From Solibacillus sp040274725 (GTDB taxonomy: Bacteria; Bacillota; Bacilli; Bacillales_A; Planococcaceae), in NCBI GenBank assembly GCA_040274725.1, contig JBEMAQ010000021.1, positions 1-64,000 on the forward strand: DNA of 64,000 nt. Direction: 5' to 3'. How positions within the stretch are numbered: the first letter of the stretch is position 1; the number at the start of each line of letters is the position of its first letter. Below the pieces are notes generated by a model. The model made no database searches, had not been told where the DNA came from, and saw nothing but the letters and a program-made list of their open reading frames with translations. A program made the translations under genes and the position numbers. This document shows positions 60,636-64,000 of this stretch, in pieces.

Positions 60636-61802
60636 ATGCAATATTCAGATAGTATTTTAAATACACCATCATCATTTATTCGAAATATTTTAAAGGTAAC
60701 GGATGCAGAGGATGTCATTTCATTTGCAGGTGGCTTGCCAAATCCAATTTCATTCCCAATGGAGGAAATTAAGGAATCCGTGAACCGCTCAATCAAGGAA
60801 AGTGGCGCGAAATTATTCCAATATTCTACAACACAAGGTTACTTACCATTACGTCAGTATATTGCTGACAAAATTAATCGCAAAAATCCGGGTCTTGATT
60901 ACAAGGCAGAGGATGTTTTTATTACAACAGGCTCACAGCAAGCATTAGAGCTTATTTCAAAAGTATTATTAAATAAAGGCGACGGTGTGATTATTGAGGA
61001 GCCTGGCTACCTTGGTGCGATTCAAGCATTCACAATGCGTCAGCCAAACTTCTACGGTGTTGCGCTTGAAGAGGCCGGCATGAACCCAGAAGGCTTAAAG
61101 GAAGCGCTGAAGCAGCCAAATGTGAAAATGGTGTACACAGTACCAAACTTCCAAAACCCAACAGGCTTAACGTATACAAAGGAACGCCGCGAGGAAATTT
61201 ACGACATCGTGAAAGACGAGGATGTGATTTTTGTTGAGGACGATCCGTATGGTGAGCTGCGCTTTACAGGGGAGTCATTACCTTATATTGCAGCGGGTAA
61301 AATGACAAACAGCGTCGTACTTGGTTCATTCTCAAAAACAGTAACACCAGGGATGCGTCTTGGCTATATTTTAACGAAAAATCATGAGCTACTAAATCAT
61401 ATTGAAACAGCGAAGCAAGCATCTGATTTGCATACAAATATTTTTGCACAGTATGTTTTGCATGATTATTTAACAAACAATGAATATGACACGCACGTAC
61501 AAAAAATTATTGCGTTATACAAAGCGCAAGCAGATGCGATGCTTGTAGCGATGGATAAATATTTCCCAGCTCACGTGAAATATACGAAGCCAGAAGGTGG
61601 GATGTTCATTTGGGTGACGATGCCAGAGGGTACGTCAGCACTTGAAAAATTCCATGAGGCAATGGAGAAAAAGGTGGCATTCGTACCAGGTGACCCGTTC
61701 TATACAACAGGCAAGCCGGTAAATACAATGCGTCTAAATTATACAAACGCGACACCTGAAGTTATTGAAGAAGGTATTAAGCGTTTGGCAGAAATTTTAT
61801 AA
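60636..61802 (+). CDS. PLP-dependent class I/II aminotransferase (LysN/MocR-core-like)
   Basis: 388 residues from ATG 60636 (AAGGGAAG upstream); the longer frame from 60576 overlaps the palindrome and lacks a ribosome site. Fold type I: ISFAGGLPNPISFP, TTGSQQALELISK, MVYTVPNFQNPTGLT, FVEDDPYGELRF and the PLP lysine in LGSFSKTVTPGMRLGYI. This is the 2-aminoadipate/aromatic or branched-chain aminotransferase group related to the catalytic half of MocR regulators, without the DNA-binding part. Substrate unknown. Confidence 0.88.
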   Translation: MQYSDSILNTPSSFIRNILKVTDAEDVISFAGGLPNPISFPMEEIKESVNRSIKESGAKLFQYSTTQGYLPLRQYIADKINRKNPGLDYKAEDVFITTGSQQALELISKVLLNKGDGVIIEEPGYLGAIQAFTMRQPNFYGVALEEAGMNPEGLKEALKQPNVKMVYTVPNFQNPTGLTYTKERREEIYDIVKDEDVIFVEDDPYGELRFTGESLPYIAAGKMTNSVVLGSFSKTVTPGMRLGYILTKNHELLNHIETAKQASDLHTNIFAQYVLHDYLTNNEYDTHVQKIIALYKAQADAMLVAMDKYFPAHVKYTKPEGGMFIWVTMPEGTSALEKFHEAMEKKVAFVPGDPFYTTGKPVNTMRLNYTNATPEVIEEGIKRLAEIL

Positions 61803-61806
61803 GGGT

Positions 61807-61834
61807 AAACCTCACTAGCAATAGTGGGGTTTTT
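61807..61834 (+). terminator. Terminator of the aminotransferase gene
   Basis: AAACCTCACTA/TAGTGGGGTTT arms (one mismatch as A-G read on RNA), TTTTT tail. Confidence 0.8.
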
Positions 61835-61864
61835 ATTTTGACGAAAATTTCGGAATAATTTATA

Positions 61865-61886
61865 TTTATCTTGAATTCAAGATAAA
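61865..61886. promoter_or_regulatory. MhqR-like palindromic operator
   Basis: Core TTATCTTGAATTCAAGATAA (61866-61885) is a perfect 20-base palindrome, one more base pairing each side. It closely matches the TATCTcgaATTcgAGATA box that I recall for MhqR of B. subtilis, which controls quinone-induced reductases. It lies about 105 bases before a reductase gene. Confidence 0.6.
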
Positions 61887-61991
61887 ATTTATCACCTAAT
61901 GAATCTTGAATGAATAGCACGACAATTTGTTATGCATACTAGCAGCAGGATTTACCTACAGATGAACGTATATTTTAAGGAGGAAACGAGA

Positions 61992-62525
61992 ATGACAGTG
62001 AACATTGGCATTATTTTAGGCTCTACACGTGAAGGACGCGTATCACCACAGGTTGGGACATGGGTACAGGAAGTTGCAAATAAGCGCAGCGATGCGAATT
62101 ATACAATACTTGATATTGCGGATTACAATTTACCGCTGCTCGGTACAGCGGATGCACCAGGCGCGGCGGATTGGTCAAAGGCTGTTGCAGCGCAGGACGG
62201 TTTTATTTTTATCGTGCAGGAATACAATCACTCGATTACAGGAGCACTGAAAAATGCCATCGATTACTTGCGTGAGGAGTGGAGTAACAAGGCGGCGGGC
62301 ATCGTGTCATACGGCTCAGTAGGTGGGGCACGTGCAGCAGAGCATTTACGTGGTATTTTAGGCGAGGTACTAGTCGCGGATGTGCGCGTGCATCCAGCAT
62401 TGTCACTGTTCACAGATTTTGAAAATGGGAAAAAGTTTACACCAAAGCCTGTACAAGAGGATTCAGTAAACCAAATGCTTGATCAGCTTATTGCCTGGTC
62501 GACAGCACTGAAAACAATTCGATAA
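61992..62525 (+). CDS. NADPH-dependent FMN reductase
   Basis: 177 residues from ATG 61992 (AAGGAGG upstream). Flavodoxin-like fold: NIGIILGSTREGRVSPQVGTW (phosphate loop) in two parts, YNLPLLG, FIVQEYNHSITGALKNAIDYL near 75-95, GIVSYGSVGGARAAEHLRG near 105-123. Typical of chromate/quinone/azo-reducing FMN reductases. The MhqR-like palindrome upstream suggests induction by quinones or other electrophiles. Confidence 0.9.
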   Translation: MTVNIGIILGSTREGRVSPQVGTWVQEVANKRSDANYTILDIADYNLPLLGTADAPGAADWSKAVAAQDGFIFIVQEYNHSITGALKNAIDYLREEWSNKAAGIVSYGSVGGARAAEHLRGILGEVLVADVRVHPALSLFTDFENGKKFTPKPVQEDSVNQMLDQLIAWSTALKTIR

Positions 62526-62536
62526 GTAATAACGAC

Positions 62537-62567
62537 AGCTTCTCAACAATATGTTGGGGAGCTTTTT
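62537..62567 (+). terminator. Terminator of the FMN reductase gene
   Basis: AGCTTCTCAACA/TGTTGGGGAGCT arms (wobbles), 3-base loop, T run. Confidence 0.8.
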
Positions 62568-62774
62568 ACATAGAAAAAAGATAATCATTTCATATCCTTA
62601 CACTTTTTAACAATGTATAATGGATGGATTAGCAATTAGGTGAAAATAATCTCAGTTCAAGTAGGCAATAGAGATTAGGATGAAAAGCTTGGGAAATGTA
62701 TGAATTACATATGTGGATTTGTGGGAAAGAAGTAGAGTAGAATTTCTGAAAATTGTAAAGTGGGGTTTTGGGTG

Positions 62775-64000
62775 ATGGCGAACGATAAGTATCAGCAAAT
62801 GATGTATGAAAAAATACAGCAGCAGTTTCAAGATTGGGATAGTAAGAGTTTCATCATAGAGCGTGATTTATATGGTTTTTTACATTCATTAAAGGGGACG
62901 GCCGGCTCGATTGGTATGACAGAGCTGTCTGCGATTGCGGCGGAGAAGCTTGATGTAATTGAAGCGGAGAATGAGCAGTACTGGGACAGTGAGAGCTGGC
63001 ATAATTTTTTAGCGCCGATTGTAGAAGCGCTCAGCTTTTTTGAAACGAATTATACATCGCAGCAGTCTGAGGATGTAGAGGCAAGTCAATTGCCAATGAA
63101 GCATCAGGACTTTATCGTCGTCATTGATGATGATACCGTATTTATGTCATATATGAAAAATGTGCTAGAGAAAAGTGGGTTTTTAGTGCTCGTCGCCAAC
63201 AACGGTGAGCGCGGCTTGAAGCTTATTTATGAATTTAACCCGGCACTAGTATTTTTAGACATTATGCTGCCTGATACGAACGGTTTTTCCATCTTAGAAA
63301 ACATTACAAAAATTAAGGCCAATCAAATGTATGTGGCGGTTATGAGTGTCAATGATAGCCGTGAAAATCGTAAAAAAGCGTATGATTTAGGCGCTTTTGA
63401 TTTTATCGCCAAGCCAATTGATGAGGAAATTTTAGTTTCCTATGTACACAATCGTTTGAATTATAAGCGTATGCTGGAGCATTCTATTGTCACAGATGAG
63501 CTGACACAAGTGTATAACCGGAAATATTTTGACCAGCAAATGAAACGATGCTTGCAAAATTATCAGTATAAGCAGGAGCCGTTCACGGTGGCGATGACGG
63601 ATTTAGACTTTTTCAAAAAGGTCAATGACACATATGGTCATTTGATTGGTGATGACGTGCTAAAGGGCTTTGCGGGGCTAGTGATGAGCGAAAAGCGCGA
63701 GGATGATATTTTTTGCCGTTACGGCGGTGAGGAGTTTGTCATGCTGCTACCAAATACAAATGCAGATGAGGCATACAAGGAAATGGAGCGTCTGCGTGTA
63801 TTACTGAGCCAAAAAGTATTTTTCAGCGAGCAGAAAAAGCCGTTTAATGTGACGTACTCAAGCGGGATTGCACAGGTCAATGCAGACCATGCGCACCCGA
63901 AAAAGCTATTAGAGCTTGCAGACCGCGCGCTTTATGAGGCGAAAAAAACGGGGCGTAATCGTACGGTTGTCTATACGGATGCACAAGTAATTGAGGAACC
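62775..64000 (+). CDS. Hpt-REC-GGDEF response regulator/diguanylate cyclase, cut by window end
   Basis: Open from ATG 62775 to the window end (408 codons, no stop). Residues 1-110: Hpt domain with phosphoacceptor His in FLHSLKGTAGSIGM. Residues 115-235: receiver domain (VVIDDDTVF, phospho-Asp in VFLDIMLPDTNG, Lys in FIAKPIDEE). Residues 245-405: GGDEF (VTDELTQVYNRKYFD, DLDFFKKVNDTYGHLIGDD, active loop RYGGEEFVMLL). An RxxD I-site (REDD) lies exactly five residues before GGEEF, so product inhibition is expected. Only a weak GGGTG ribosome site precedes the start. Only a few residues are probably missing. Confidence 0.88.
   Translation, partial: MANDKYQQMMYEKIQQQFQDWDSKSFIIERDLYGFLHSLKGTAGSIGMTELSAIAAEKLDVIEAENEQYWDSESWHNFLAPIVEALSFFETNYTSQQSEDVEASQLPMKHQDFIVVIDDDTVFMSYMKNVLEKSGFLVLVANNGERGLKLIYEFNPALVFLDIMLPDTNGFSILENITKIKANQMYVAVMSVNDSRENRKKAYDLGAFDFIAKPIDEEILVSYVHNRLNYKRMLEHSIVTDELTQVYNRKYFDQQMKRCLQNYQYKQEPFTVAMTDLDFFKKVNDTYGHLIGDDVLKGFAGLVMSEKREDDIFCRYGGEEFVMLLPNTNADEAYKEMERLRVLLSQKVFFSEQKKPFNVTYSSGIAQVNADHAHPKKLLELADRALYEAKKTGRNRTVVYTDAQVIEE

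Noticed and set aside
1..64000. Prophage, plasmid origin, integron or CRISPR array
   Set aside because: No structural phage genes, replication initiator, integrase or periodic repeats were seen on either strand.

Overview
The window is a chromosomal stretch of a low-GC Gram-positive bacterium of the order Bacillales. Gene repertoire (Spx-like ArsC fold protein, YdjI-like SPFH protein, HelD, ABC-F ATPase, SE1832-like small protein, PabA plus fused PabB-PabC, Cj0069-like ATP-grasp), strong AGGAGG ribosome sites and dense U-tailed hairpin terminators all fit. A Solibacillus/Lysinibacillus-like (Caryophanaceae) host is my best guess from memory of such proteins; the sequence alone does not prove the genus. 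I see no prophage, CRISPR array or intact insertion sequence. The only mobile trace is a decayed IS3-like end near 42.3 kb.

Layout. 0-4.2 kb: the 3' part of tRNA-Pro, a decayed tRNA-like stretch, a metallophosphatase, a small unknown gene, a stand-alone histidyl-tRNA synthetase gene preceded by what looks like a classical attenuator (17-codon leader peptide with three His codons in a row, then a hairpin and an intrinsic terminator), and an ERI1/KapD-like exonuclease that appears to begin at AUU. 4.5-8.7 kb: a two-gene McrBC-like (AAA+ GTPase / DUF2357 PD-(D/E)XK nuclease) restriction module with an AT-rich, possibly swapped N-terminal domain, followed by a gene broken by an in-frame TGA. 9-13.7 kb: envelope and stress genes (SPFH-zinc ribbon, TM2, YflT-like, AbrB-type membrane protein, heme O synthase).

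13.8-35 kb is rich in uptake and catabolism of small nitrogen compounds. A LysR regulator divides a NicX-like metalloenzyme and a His-tailed membrane protein from a FAD monooxygenase, an HSL-type hydrolase and a NitT/TauT-type ABC importer. This resembles a pyridine or other N-heteroaromatic degradation locus. Next come a TetR regulator, a TPR-GGDEF protein, an M20 dipeptidase, a class III aminotransferase operon with a polar amino-acid ABC importer, and an allantoinase downstream of a second NitT/TauT-type importer.

35-49.5 kb: a chemoreceptor, PlsY immediately followed by an unusual GNAT-class V aminotransferase fusion, an ECF sigma factor, a membrane GGDEF protein, a MarR/Spx-like pair with a double operator, a decayed region, a vWA protein, the p-aminobenzoate genes, a Yip1-like membrane protein, an ABC-F ATPase and an SpsG/PseG-like protein. 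49.6-64 kb: an SDR with C-terminal repeats, flavin reductases, HelD, an UppP-type phosphatase, a MarR-MFS pair with a promoter-overlapping operator, a PLP aminotransferase, a reductase behind an MhqR-like palindrome, and an Hpt-REC-GGDEF protein cut by the window end.

Signalling themes: three diguanylate cyclases of different architecture, only one with a full I-site. Regulation is mostly local, with one-component regulators next to their targets and clear palindromes. Family names come from visible motifs and remembered family features; no database search was run.
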